A stretch of 24,596 nt of DNA, taken from positions 1 to 24,596 of the forward strand of contig JACMLA010000726.1 in NCBI GenBank assembly GCA_014379815.1, in the 5' to 3' direction. The notes beneath the pieces were generated by a model that did not search any database, was not told the origin of the DNA, and saw nothing but the letters and a program-made list of their open reading frames with translations. The translations under genes were made by a program, and so were the position numbers. This DNA comes from Bryobacteraceae bacterium. GTDB taxonomy: Bacteria > Acidobacteriota > Terriglobia > Bryobacterales > Bryobacteraceae. The stretch's first letter is position 1. Every line of letters begins with the position of its first letter. This document shows, in pieces, positions 8,989 to 17,811 of the stretch.

Positions 8989-9953
8989 GGAATCAGCAGT
9001 AACTTACCCGAGGTCCGCCGGCTGGCAAGATCTTCATGCGCTCGCCCCGCGTCCTCAAGCGAATACTCGCGTTCCACTTTCAGCTTCAGGGCGCCCGAAG
9101 AGACCCAGCTCAGCACGTCGCCTGCCCGCCACTTCAGGTCCTCTGCAGTCGAGGTGTAATCCTGCAGTTTCGGGCGCGTCAGGAACAGCGATCCTTTCTG
9201 ATTCAGAACCAGCGGAGCTATAGGATCCACCGCTCCACTCGCGTTCCCGAAGGTGACCATCAGCCCTCGCGGACGCAGACTGTTCAGACTCTTCTCCCAC
9301 GTCGATTTCCCAACAGAATCGTAGACCACGTCGACGCCTTTGCCATCGGTCAGGCGGCGGGTCTCTGCTTCGAAATCCTGCTCAGTGTAGACGATCATTT
9401 CGTCGGCACCAATGCCCCGGGCGTCCTCAGCCTTCTCCCGGGAGCCGGCAGTTCCAATAACGCGTGCCCCCAGCATCTTCGCCATTTGCACGATAATCCT
9501 GCCCGTCCCGCCAGCCGCGGCATGCACCAGACAAGTCTCGCCCGGCTTCAGCAGATGCGTACTATGCGTCAGATAGTGGGCCGTCATACCCTGGAGCATC
9601 GCAGCACCGGCAAGCTTCAGGTCCAGCTCTGGCGGAACAGCGATGAGCACTTTGGCCGGGACTGCCTGATACTCCGCGTAGGAGCCGGGAGGTCCGGAGA
9701 ACGCCACGCGATCCCCTGCATGGACTGAGTCCACTCCCTCGCCAACCGCTTCGACAACACCCGCTGCTTCCCCGCCCGGAGTAAATGGCAGAGGCAGTTT
9801 ATACAGCCCTGTCCGGTGATAAATGTCGATGAAGTTCACTCCTGCCGCAACGATTCGCACCAGTGCTTCACCGGCCTGCGGAGTGGGTACAGCAACGTCC
9901 TCGACCAGCAGCCGCTCAGGGCCACCAGTCTCACTGACTCGGATTGCGCGCAT
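8985..9953 (-). CDS. NADPH:quinone oxidoreductase, zeta-crystallin-like (MDR superfamily)
   Basis: About 322 residues starting at ATG 9953 (MRAIRVSETGG), where similarity to the family begins; the frame extends upstream to 10019 but would then overlap the preceding gene. An N-terminal GroES-like domain (about 1-120) carries GVNFIDIYHRTGLY, the quinone-oxidoreductase signature, and there are no structural-zinc cysteines. A Rossmann domain carries AAAGGTGRIIVQ for NADPH. It is expected to reduce quinones or alpha,beta-unsaturated carbonyls by one- or two-electron transfer. It lies 10 nt after the hypothetical gene and overlaps the peptidase gene by 4 nt, in mid-operon. Confidence 0.92.
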   Translation of the reverse strand: MRAIRVSETGGPERLLVEDVAVPTPQAGEALVRIVAAGVNFIDIYHRTGLYKLPLPFTPGGEAAGVVEAVGEGVDSVHAGDRVAFSGPPGSYAEYQAVPAKVLIAVPPELDLKLAGAAMLQGMTAHYLTHSTHLLKPGETCLVHAAAGGTGRIIVQMAKMLGARVIGTAGSREKAEDARGIGADEMIVYTEQDFEAETRRLTDGKGVDVVYDSVGKSTWEKSLNSLRPRGLMVTFGNASGAVDPIAPLVLNQKGSLFLTRPKLQDYTSTAEDLKWRAGDVLSWVSSGALKLKVEREYSLEDAGRAHEDLASRRTSGKLLLIP

Positions 9954-9963
9954 AGCTTTCAGA

Positions 9964-10527
9964 TTACCGGACTGTGAGCCCGCGGCGAATCGCGCGATGC
10001 CCGTGGACCCAGCCGGCATACATCAGCAGATACGCAACAGTGAAAGGAAACAGCGCAAGTTGCGTCAGGGTTCTGGCAGCGTCCGCTCCGGAGAGACCGA
10101 AGCGAAACAGAATAAACTTTCGGACAATCTGCCAGTTCGCACGATCCACCCAGAAGTAGTCGGAGTTTTCGTTGACGATAAACAGCTTGCCTGGAAGCTG
10201 CGCCGCGATTACCCATTTCCACTTGAACATGATCGGTAAGTCCGCGCACATAATCCCAACTGCTGAGTAGTGCTTCGCACGGAGCTCCGCAAACAGACGG
10301 TTGCGGCCTTCTTTGCCCGGATACAAACCGATGTCATAGACCACCCCCCGTGCGGGATCGAAAGCACCGGGCGCGGAGCCGAAACAAGTTACCAGGTCCA
10401 CGTAGGGACATTGGCTGTAAAGGGCAGGCAGTATGCGCTCGCTCACTTCCCGATCCCCACTCTCGACAAAGACAACATTGTTGAGCTTAGGGATTCGGTT
10501 GGTAAGAAATCGCTTTAAACGCCCCAC
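9964..10527 (-). CDS. Hypothetical protein, Rossmann-like with C-terminal membrane segment
   Basis: 187 residues from GTG 10527, overlapping the 3' end of cimA by 13 nt. I do not recognise a named family. The first about 110 residues look like an alpha/beta fold: hydrophobic strands NNVVFVES, VDLVTCFG, VVYDIGLY, AVGIMCA and KLFIVNEN alternate with helices. The pattern recalls the N-terminal half of GT-B or heptosyltransferase-like proteins, but that is inference only. Residues about 150-172 (LALFPFTVAYLLMYAGW) form one membrane or membrane-associated helix, followed by a basic tail. A short membrane-anchored protein is likely. Its conserved-looking place between cimA and the quinone oxidoreductase, with overlapping ends, indicates it is translated as part of the operon. 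Confidence 0.7.
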   Translation of the reverse strand: MGRLKRFLTNRIPKLNNVVFVESGDREVSERILPALYSQCPYVDLVTCFGSAPGAFDPARGVVYDIGLYPGKEGRNRLFAELRAKHYSAVGIMCADLPIMFKWKWVIAAQLPGKLFIVNENSDYFWVDRANWQIVRKFILFRFGLSGADAARTLTQLALFPFTVAYLLMYAGWVHGHRAIRRGLTVR

Positions 10528-12161
10528 CCGTAAGCCTCATGCAGTTGGTTGTCGACGGCAGTCTGGTCCGGTACAGGTGCTTCCACCGCCTCGCCCGCTG
10601 CCGCTGCGCGTAAAAGCTCCAGCCGGATCGCGGAAAGCATCGCGTGGGCACTCGCCTGAATCACATCGTGCGAGATGCCGACGGTGGTCCAGGCCCGCGT
10701 GTCATCCGACCATTCCACCAGCACCCGAACCTTCGCGGCTGTTCCCTTGTTGCCATCGAGGACGCGCACCTTGTAATCCCGCAACCTGACATTGTCGAAG
10801 CGGGGATAGTGCCCGGCAATGCATCTTCGTAGCGCATTGTGCAGAGCGTCAAATGGACCCTGACCGGTCCCGGTAGCAGCCCGCAGATGCCCCTGATCGT
10901 TCACAATGATGCTGGCCACAGCTTCAGAGTGATCGCCGCCATAAGCCTTGGTCGAAACGTCAAAACCGACCAGTGTGAAAAAGCGCCGTTCCGGATAACG
11001 CTCCTGCAAAACGAGGAGCTCGAAGTTCCCCTCGGCAACCTCAAAATCGTAGCCTTCATGCTCAAGCTCTTTGATCCGTGCCAGCAGGCGACGGCGCGCA
11101 TCCTCGTCCAGACCTTCAGCGAGGTTGTAGTGCTCCAGCTTGTACTTGATGTTGCTGCGGCCCGAGAGATCGCTAAGCAAAACCCTCTGGCGATTGCCTA
11201 TCAGCTCCGGCTCAATATGCTCATATGTTGCCGCGTTCTTCATCACAGCACTCACGTGGACCCCGCCCTTGTGAGCGAATGCGCTCTTGCCCACGAAAGG
11301 CTGTTCCTGACGCATTGGTAAGTTCGCCCGGTCCGAGACGTAGCGTGCCAGGTCGGAGAGAGTACGAAGGCGTTCCCGGCCCACCGTATCGTGCCCCATC
11401 TTCAGTTCCAGGCTGGCGATCACAGAGACCAGGTTCGCATTCCCGCAGCGTTCCCCATAGCCATTGATGGTGCCCTGAACGTGTGTCGCTCCCGCTTCCA
11501 CAGCCGCCAGAGTATTCGCTACAGCAACATCAGAATCGTTGTGCGCATGAATGCCAATCACGCTGCCGAAGCGCTTCACGATTTCACTCACAATCGCAAA
11601 CAGACGGTGGCTCAGAGTTCCGCCATTGGTGTCACACAGCACCAGCACGTCGGCCCCGGATGCCTTCGCTGCTTCGAGTGTTCGCAGCGCAAAATCAGGG
11701 TTCGACGCGTAGCCGTCGAAAAAGTGTTCCGCATCGTAGACCACCTCGCGACCCTGGCTCTTCAGATGGCGGACTGTGTCGGAGATGATCTCGAGGTTCT
11801 GCTCTTCGGTAATGTCGAGGGCGTACCGCGTGTGCAAATCCCAGCTCTTGCCAAAGATGGAAATCACCGGGGTTCCGGCAGCCAGCAGTTCCGCAACATT
11901 GGCATCCCGCTCAACCGGATTGCGCGCCAGACGCGTCGATCCAAACGCCGTCAGCTTTGCGTGACGGAGATTCAGCTCCGCTTTCGCACGCTCAAAGAAC
12001 TGCTTGTCTTTTGGGTTCGAGCCGGGCCAGCCACCCTCAATAAAGTCAATACCCAGCTCGTCCAGTTTTTGGGCAATCAGGAGCTTGTCGCCCGCGGAAA
12101 AGGAGACGGACTCGCCTTGAGTTCCGTCGCGGAGAGTGGTATCGAAAGTCTGGATTCGCAT
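10515..12161 (-). CDS. cimA: Citramalate synthase
   Basis: A 548-residue enzyme condensing pyruvate and acetyl-CoA to (R)-citramalate, the threonine-independent entry to 2-oxobutyrate and isoleucine. It has a DRE-TIM barrel with TLRDGTQGE (Arg11, Asp12), metal ligands His205 and His207 in IHAHND, and Asn241 in GERCGNAN; a long C-terminal LeuA-type regulatory domain covers about 400-530. Length and the TLRDGTQGESVSFS start resemble the CimA (TIGR00977) branch better than 2-isopropylmalate synthase, though isoenzymes of this superfamily cannot be separated with certainty by eye. It follows ilvC by 14 nt, consistent with an isoleucine role: CimA would supply the substrate for IlvBH. Confidence 0.92.
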   Translation of the reverse strand: MRIQTFDTTLRDGTQGESVSFSAGDKLLIAQKLDELGIDFIEGGWPGSNPKDKQFFERAKAELNLRHAKLTAFGSTRLARNPVERDANVAELLAAGTPVISIFGKSWDLHTRYALDITEEQNLEIISDTVRHLKSQGREVVYDAEHFFDGYASNPDFALRTLEAAKASGADVLVLCDTNGGTLSHRLFAIVSEIVKRFGSVIGIHAHNDSDVAVANTLAAVEAGATHVQGTINGYGERCGNANLVSVIASLELKMGHDTVGRERLRTLSDLARYVSDRANLPMRQEQPFVGKSAFAHKGGVHVSAVMKNAATYEHIEPELIGNRQRVLLSDLSGRSNIKYKLEHYNLAEGLDEDARRRLLARIKELEHEGYDFEVAEGNFELLVLQERYPERRFFTLVGFDVSTKAYGGDHSEAVASIIVNDQGHLRAATGTGQGPFDALHNALRRCIAGHYPRFDNVRLRDYKVRVLDGNKGTAAKVRVLVEWSDDTRAWTTVGISHDVIQASAHAMLSAIRLELLRAAAAGEAVEAPVPDQTAVDNQLHEAYGWGV

Positions 12162-12175
12162 AGCCCGTTCGTCTT

Positions 12176-13270
12176 TCAGCTGGTCGCTGTGGTGGTTGCT
12201 GAGCTACTAACCGCGCCCGAAGTCGCCGGCACCGTTTGTTCCTCGGGAACGCCCGCTTCTTTACGCTTCTTCAGGAAGGTCATCATCTTGCGAAGCTCGA
12301 AGCCTACTGTTTCGACCGGCAGATTCTTAGCCTTCTCGCGCATGGCCAGGAAGTTATGCCGCCCTGTGCGGTTCTCGTTCATCCATTCCTTCGCAAACTG
12401 GCCCGACTGAATCTCCGCAAGAATCTTCTTCATCTCCTGACGGGTCTCCTGCGTTACGATTCGGGAGCCTCGGCTATAGTCGCCATACTCGGCAGTATCC
12501 GAAACGGAGTACCGCATGTAGCCAAGCCCGCCCTCATAGATGAGATCCACGATCAGCTTCAACTCGTGGAGACATTCAAAGTAAGCAATCTCGGGAGCAT
12601 AACCAGCCGCGACAAGAGTTTCAAACGCAGCGTTGATCAGTTCGCTCACGCCGCCGCACAGGACCACCTGCTCGCCGAACAGATCGCTCTCGGTCTCTTC
12701 CTTGAAGTTCGTTTCAATAACACCAGCGCGAAGGCACCCAAGTCCCTTGGCATAAGCCAGAGCTTTACCTAATGCTTCGCCGGTCGCGTCCTGGTGTATG
12801 GCGACAAGGGCCGGAACCCCGCTGCCTTCCGTGTAGACTTCACGCACACGATGGCCCGGAGCCTTAGGCGCCACCATCGTCACATCGATACCCGGAGGAG
12901 GCACAATCTCACCGAAGTGAATATTGAAGCCGTGCGCAAACATCAGCGTCTTCCCGGGCGCCATGTGCGGAGCGATCTCATTCTTGTATAGATCGCCCTG
13001 AATATGATCCGAGACCAGGATCATGATCGTGTCGGCGAGCTTCGCGGCTTCCGCGGTTGGCAGCACCCGCAGTCCCGCCGCCTGTGCCTTGTCCTGACTC
13101 TTGCTGCCCGGATACAGTCCGACAACGACATCCAGGCCCGAATCGCGCAGGTTCAGCGAGTGGGCGTGGCCCTGACTGCCGTACCCAATGATTGCGATGG
13201 TTCGCCCTTGCAACTTCTCGAGGTTGCCGTCCTGCTCGTAATAGCGTCTTGGCATTTCTTGTAAGGTCAC
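12176..13270 (-). CDS. ilvC: Ketol-acid reductoisomerase (class I)
   Basis: A 364-residue enzyme that isomerises and reduces acetolactate or acetohydroxybutyrate with NADPH and Mg2+. The N-terminal Rossmann domain has GYGSQGHA at 29-36; the cofactor loop PGSKSQ has serines and no acidic replacement, favouring NADPH. His113 lies in [10 protein letters not shown]. Metal ligands are Asp196 and Glu200 (ESDLFGEQ), with Glu232 and Glu236 (FECLHELK) in the knotted domain. A Ser/Thr/Ala-rich C-terminal tail of about 25 residues extends past the usual class I end. The start is GTG 13270; ATG 13255 (MPRRYYEQD) matches the family start equally well, and neither has an ideally spaced ribosome site. Confidence 0.97.
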   Translation of the reverse strand: MTLQEMPRRYYEQDGNLEKLQGRTIAIIGYGSQGHAHSLNLRDSGLDVVVGLYPGSKSQDKAQAAGLRVLPTAEAAKLADTIMILVSDHIQGDLYKNEIAPHMAPGKTLMFAHGFNIHFGEIVPPPGIDVTMVAPKAPGHRVREVYTEGSGVPALVAIHQDATGEALGKALAYAKGLGCLRAGVIETNFKEETESDLFGEQVVLCGGVSELINAAFETLVAAGYAPEIAYFECLHELKLIVDLIYEGGLGYMRYSVSDTAEYGDYSRGSRIVTQETRQEMKKILAEIQSGQFAKEWMNENRTGRHNFLAMREKAKNLPVETVGFELRKMMTFLKKRKEAGVPEEQTVPATSGAVSSSATTTATS

Positions 13271-13294
13271 TCCGTCTGAATTTAAGCGATGGAA

Positions 13295-13852
13295 TTAAGC
13301 AATCACAGCAGCATTAGCTTCTGTCGCAATCGCCTCGCCTCCACCTGTAGCAACAGGAGGGGCAAGTTTAAGCTTCTTCATTTCAAGGCTGACCGCAGTA
13401 AGTCCTGACCGGGTCGCCTGCAGGTCGCCGTAAGCTTCCATGATGCTGATGAACTCATCGAGCTTCTCCGGGTCGCCCGTTACTTCCAGCGCGAAACCAT
13501 CCACGCTGGAGTCGACAACCCGCGCTCCAAAGATTTCCGCTTCTTTCAAGATGGCGGTACGATTCTCAATCGTGGAGCGGATGCGTAACAGCACCAGTTC
13601 CCGCGCAACCGAAGGGGTATCGGTCATGTCCGTCGCCTGGAGAACATTCACCAGTTTGTTAATCTGCTTGATCACCTGGGGGCGAATCTTAGGGTCGACG
13701 TCCGCCACGATAGTCATGCGCGACAGACTCGTATCCAGCGTACGCGCCACCGTCAGGCTCTCAATGTTGTAGTTGCGTTGCGCAAACAAACCCGTAACAC
13801 GCATCAAAGCGCCCGGCTTGTTTTCCATCAGGATAGAGATAACCTGCAGCAT
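13295..13852 (-). CDS. ilvH: Acetolactate synthase small (regulatory) subunit
   Basis: A 185-residue regulatory subunit that binds the large subunit IlvB and confers valine feedback inhibition. An N-terminal ACT domain (about 1-75: ISILMENKPGALMRVTGLFAQRNYNIESL) is followed by a second ACT-like domain to about 160. The tail of about 20 residues is Ala/Gly-rich. A good ribosome site (AAGGAGA) lies just before ATG 13852. The gene sits 9 nt after ilvB and 24 nt before ilvC. Confidence 0.96.
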   Translation of the reverse strand: MLQVISILMENKPGALMRVTGLFAQRNYNIESLTVARTLDTSLSRMTIVADVDPKIRPQVIKQINKLVNVLQATDMTDTPSVARELVLLRIRSTIENRTAILKEAEIFGARVVDSSVDGFALEVTGDPEKLDEFISIMEAYGDLQATRSGLTAVSLEMKKLKLAPPVATGGGEAIATEANAAVIA

Positions 13853-13861
13853 ACTGTCTCC

Positions 13862-15598
13862 TTAGTCTCCTGCCACAGAAACAGGCTGGGGCGGACCGAG
13901 CACCATCTCGTTAATGGCTCCACCGGCGGGCACCATCGGGTACACATTCTCAAAGGGAGCAACCCGGACGTTCAGCAGGTAAGGACCCGGCTCGGCCACC
14001 GCTGCTTCCAGTGCGGACCGCAACTCGGAAGGCTTCTCGACCGTACGCCCCTTAAATCCATAGGCACCCGCGAGCTGTTCCACTTCAGGGAACGAGTCCA
14101 GCGTAACGGAGCTCAGCCGGTTGTTATAGAACAGTTCCTGCCACTGCCGAACCATGCCGAGATAGCCATTATTCATCACGATGATCTTGACGTTCAGACC
14201 ATAGTTGACAATCGTTGCCAGCTCCGGCAGAGACATCTGGAAACCACCGTCGCCGACTACCGCAAACACGAGTTTTCCCGGGCAGGCAAACTGGGCACCG
14301 ATCGCCGAAGGCAGACCGTAGCCCATCGAACCGAGACCGCCAGAATTAATCCATAGCCATGGCTCATCGAAGCGGATGAACTGCGCGGCCCACATCTGAT
14401 GCTGGCCGACATCGCTGGCCACAATCGCGTGCCCACCCGAAATCTTGTCGATCTCTTCCATCAAATGCTGCGGCTTGATCTCGTCCGGAGTTCGGGGCGG
14501 AACGCTGAGAGGGTGTTCAGCCTTCCAGTCGCGGACCTGTTTCCACCAGCTGATCCGGGCTTCGCGCTTCGGTGAAGAAGACTCGGCTTTGAGTTCGGCG
14601 ACGACTTTGTTCAGACGCTGCAGAACCTTCTTCACGTCGCCAACGATCGGAATGTCCGCGTTGCGAATCTTGCTGATCTCGGCCGGATCGATGTCGACAT
14701 GGATCACTCGGGCGTGCGGTGCAAAGGCAGCGAGACGTCCGGTAACCCGATCATCGAAGCGAACTCCAAGAGCAATGATGAGATCGGTGTTATACATCGC
14801 CATATTGGCGGCATAACTTCCATGCATCCCCGGCATGCTGATGAAATTAGGATGGCTGCTGGGCAGACCGCCAAGTCCCATCAGCGTACAAACAGCGGGA
14901 AGCTCTGCCGTCTCCACCAGCTCGCGCAGTTCATGCGATGCATTGCCAAGGATGATGCCTCCGCCCGCGTAGACAAGGGGCCTCTCGGCTTCGAAGATCA
15001 TCTGCGCGGCGCGGCGAATCTGTCCGCTGTGACCCTCAGTCAAAACCTTGTACCCGGGGAGATGAATCTCTTCGATGGGCTCATAATGACCCCGCGCCAT
15101 GAAGACATCTTTCGGTACGTCGACCAGAACAGGTCCGGGACGACCGCTGCTCGCCAGATAGAAAGCTTCGTGAATGATCTGCGGCAGTTCCGCCAGCGTC
15201 CTGACCATGTAGTTGTGCTTGGTAGCCGAGCGCGTCAGTCCAAACGTGTCCGCTTCCTGAAACGCGTCCGTGCCAATCAGCGCCGTCGAAACCTGCCCTG
15301 TCAGCGCCACCACCGGGACCGAATCCATCAGCGCGTCGACCAGTCCCGTAACCAGATTGGTAGCGCCCGGACCGGAGGTCGCGCAGCACACCCCAACGCG
15401 TCCCGTCGCCTTCGCGTACCCTGAGGCAGCAAAGGCAGCGTTCTGTTCGTGGCGTACCAGCACGTGCCGGATCGGATGGTCATACAGAGAGTCATAGAAC
15501 GGAAGCGTCACGCCCCCGGGATAGCCAAAAATGCATTCCACGTTCTCTCGGTTCAGACACTCGAGAAGCATCTTTGCGCCACTGATCAGACTGGACAT
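13862..15598 (-). CDS. ilvB: Acetolactate synthase large (catalytic) subunit
   Basis: A 578-residue thiamine-diphosphate enzyme that makes acetolactate (for Val/Leu) and 2-aceto-2-hydroxybutyrate (for Ile). The catalytic Glu51 is in RHEQNAAFAASGYA; most homologues have HEQGA, so the Asn is unusual. SGPGATN at 75-81, the FAD-binding central domain about 190-340, and the ThDP/Mg motif GDGG at 449-452 with NNG at 476-478 are all visible. ATG 15598 has GAGG (15612-15609) 10 nt upstream. It is the first structural gene of the run and lies directly after the attenuator. Confidence 0.97.
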   Translation of the reverse strand: MSSLISGAKMLLECLNRENVECIFGYPGGVTLPFYDSLYDHPIRHVLVRHEQNAAFAASGYAKATGRVGVCCATSGPGATNLVTGLVDALMDSVPVVALTGQVSTALIGTDAFQEADTFGLTRSATKHNYMVRTLAELPQIIHEAFYLASSGRPGPVLVDVPKDVFMARGHYEPIEEIHLPGYKVLTEGHSGQIRRAAQMIFEAERPLVYAGGGIILGNASHELRELVETAELPAVCTLMGLGGLPSSHPNFISMPGMHGSYAANMAMYNTDLIIALGVRFDDRVTGRLAAFAPHARVIHVDIDPAEISKIRNADIPIVGDVKKVLQRLNKVVAELKAESSSPKREARISWWKQVRDWKAEHPLSVPPRTPDEIKPQHLMEEIDKISGGHAIVASDVGQHQMWAAQFIRFDEPWLWINSGGLGSMGYGLPSAIGAQFACPGKLVFAVVGDGGFQMSLPELATIVNYGLNVKIIVMNNGYLGMVRQWQELFYNNRLSSVTLDSFPEVEQLAGAYGFKGRTVEKPSELRSALEAAVAEPGPYLLNVRVAPFENVYPMVPAGGAINEMVLGPPQPVSVAGD

Positions 15599-15650
15599 AA
15601 GCAGGTATCCTCGCGAAATTCGCCCGAATTAATTGCTATATAACAGAAAA

Positions 15651-15684
15651 GGCCACCGGTCCGGGTTGCTCCCCGCCAGTGGCC
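15651..15684 (-). terminator. Intrinsic terminator of the ilvB leader (attenuator)
   Basis: On the - strand the arms GGCCACTGG (15684-15676) and CCGGTGGCC (15659-15651) pair over 9 bp with one G-U pair. The loop can add CGGG/CCCG pairing, and TTTTCTGTT follows at 15650-15642. This is a strong Rho-independent terminator placed between a leader peptide and ilvB, about 50 nt before the ilvB start, so it would end transcription before the operon. Confidence 0.85.
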
Positions 15685-15719
15685 CTTTAGGAAATCCTAT
15701 GTGGCTCACTCAGGCGGGG
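15671..15719 (-). promoter_or_regulatory. Antiterminator pairing in the ilvB leader
   Basis: CCCCGCC on the - strand (15719-15713), overlapping the last codons of the leader peptide, is perfectly complementary to GGCGGGG (15677-15671), which lies in the 5' arm and loop of the terminator. Seven G/C pairs would block terminator folding. The first element would be covered by a ribosome finishing the leader peptide but exposed if the ribosome stalls at the upstream Val/Ile codons, as in classical amino-acid attenuation. Folding energies were not computed. Confidence 0.68.
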
Positions 15720-15799
15720 CCCGTTACGATCGCCCCTACAATAATGCGTACAGCTACGAGTACACGCGCTGTAGCGATTCTGTCCTGAGTACTGACCAC
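15710..15799 (-). CDS. ilvL: Branched-chain amino acid leader peptide
   Basis: A 29-codon frame from GTG 15799 to TGA 15710 that is too short for routine gene callers. Residues 13-25 read VLVAVRIIVGAIV: nine of thirteen codons specify Val, Ile or Leu, with two more at positions 2 and 8. It stops 25 nt before the terminator hairpin and overlaps the antiterminator arm, the arrangement of E. coli ilvL and ivbL. There is no ATG in this frame and no strong ribosome site before the GTG, so the exact start is uncertain; an in-frame TAG limits it to a few codons further upstream. Function is inferred: ribosome stalling here senses shortage of charged Val/Ile/Leu tRNAs. Confidence 0.8.
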   Translation of the reverse strand: MVSTQDRIATARVLVAVRIIVGAIVTGPA

Positions 15800-15880
15800 G
15801 TACTGAGGCTAACCCACAAGCGTCGTAAATGCAAGAGGCTCCCCGCATTAGAAATGTTTATATCGGCATCATCTGGCTAG

Positions 15881-17035
<1,155 letters not shown>

Positions 17036-17071
17036 ACTGACACGGCATAATGGACTTAGACTGAAGTCGAT

Positions 17072-17284
17072 ATGGTAGATCAGATAATCGTCAGCAATTC
17101 CAATGTGATGAACGGCACTCCGTGCTTTCGCGGAACCCGAGTGCCGTTCAAGAATCTTATTGACTACCTCGAGGGCGGTCATCCACTCGGCCAATTCCTC
17201 CGGCAGTTCCCAACAGTTACGCGCGAAATGGCAGTTCAGGCCCTTGAGGAAGCGAACGAGTCGCTGCTCGCCCGGATTGCCTGA
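17072..17284 (+). CDS. DUF433 antitoxin-like protein
   Basis: A 70-residue protein matching the DUF433 pattern: a short N-terminal strand, NGTPCFRGTRVPFKNLIDYLEGG, and a helical C-terminus with FPTVTREMAVQALEEA. DUF433 proteins are winged-helix-like and usually pair with a PIN-like DUF5615 protein in a putative toxin-antitoxin operon. Here the stop overlaps the first codon of a broken DUF5615 remnant, so it now appears to be an orphan antitoxin. ATG 17072 lacks a strong ribosome site; the 36-nt gap to the upstream reductase allows co-transcription. Confidence 0.88.
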   Translation: MVDQIIVSNSNVMNGTPCFRGTRVPFKNLIDYLEGGHPLGQFLRQFPTVTREMAVQALEEANESLLARIA

Positions 17285-17434
17285 GGTTGCTGCTTGATGA
17301 GTGTCTGTCGCTCTATTGCCGTAGCAGTCCTTCACTCGCGTAGAAACCAACTTGAAGATCTGAGACCACTGGTACCTGCGGTTCTGAAAGCACTCGAACG
17401 CGTGCGGCCAGGCGAGACCATCGCTGTCGACTAG
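17281..17434 (+). pseudogene. Remnant of DUF5615 PIN-like toxin partner
   Basis: Starting at CTG 17281, which overlaps the DUF433 stop as CTGA, one frame reads RLLLDECL, the typical DUF5615 N-terminus with its acidic DE. About 30 nt later a different frame (+1) reads IAVAVLHSRRNQLEDLRPL and on to a TAG at 17432-17434, the typical C-terminal helix region (LEDLRPLVPAVL). The central roughly 50-60 residues expected between them are missing and the two parts are out of frame. The start position holds CTG where ATG would be expected. This is a toxin gene destroyed by internal deletion plus frameshift. Confidence 0.78.
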
Positions 17435-17565
17435 AGAATGAACTCGGGATTAGACGGGCTAAGGCGGTACGAATGCGTTACGCTTGATAGTGTCGAGACG
17501 ATCAAAGCAGCGTAATGCCCGAGCGCGGACGTCACCGCATGGCAGCGTTGCGGAAGGGAGCCCTC

Positions 17566-17763
17566 GTGAACGACCGGCTGGAGTTTGACATTGTCTGTCC
17601 CAACAACCACAACAAAGCAGTTAAGTTCAGTCAGGAAGAGTTCGAAGGAAGTTTGAAGTCCGGCGAACTAGTGTTCCACTGCAACACCTGCGACACAAAC
17701 TGGTCCCCTACCCGAGAAGAAATCACCGGGTTTCGAAAGCAGTTCGCAAAGACCCCAGACTAG
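17566..17763 (+). CDS. Small zinc-ribbon-like protein of unknown function
   Basis: About 65 residues from GTG 17566, chosen because AAGGGAG lies 5 nt before it; the frame is open to ATG 17515 (82 residues), whose extra sequence looks poorly conserved. Two putative metal-binding pairs are visible: CPNNH near the N-terminus and CNTC about 30 residues later, fitting one zinc ribbon with a Cys-Cys-Cys-His ligand set. The C-terminal part is a charged helix (TREEITGFRKQF). No specific family is recognised. It is isolated, convergent with the di-haem protein gene downstream. Confidence 0.55.
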   Translation: MNDRLEFDIVCPNNHNKAVKFSQEEFEGSLKSGELVFHCNTCDTNWSPTREEITGFRKQFAKTPD

Positions 17764-17811
17764 CGTTTTGGAAGAGGCTGTCAGATCCCCCTCACGATTT
17801 GTTGCGGTTGC

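Noticed and set aside
15687..15848. A 53-codon ATG frame on the - strand overlapping the ilvB leader peptide in another frame
   Set aside because: It has no excess of branched-chain codons, runs through the antiterminator arm and ends next to the terminator, which would disrupt any regulatory logic; the frame at 15710-15799 explains the region better.
15847..15852. TCTAAT on the - strand as a possible -10 box of the ilv operon
   Set aside because: No acceptable -35 hexamer lies 16-18 nt upstream, so no promoter is called.
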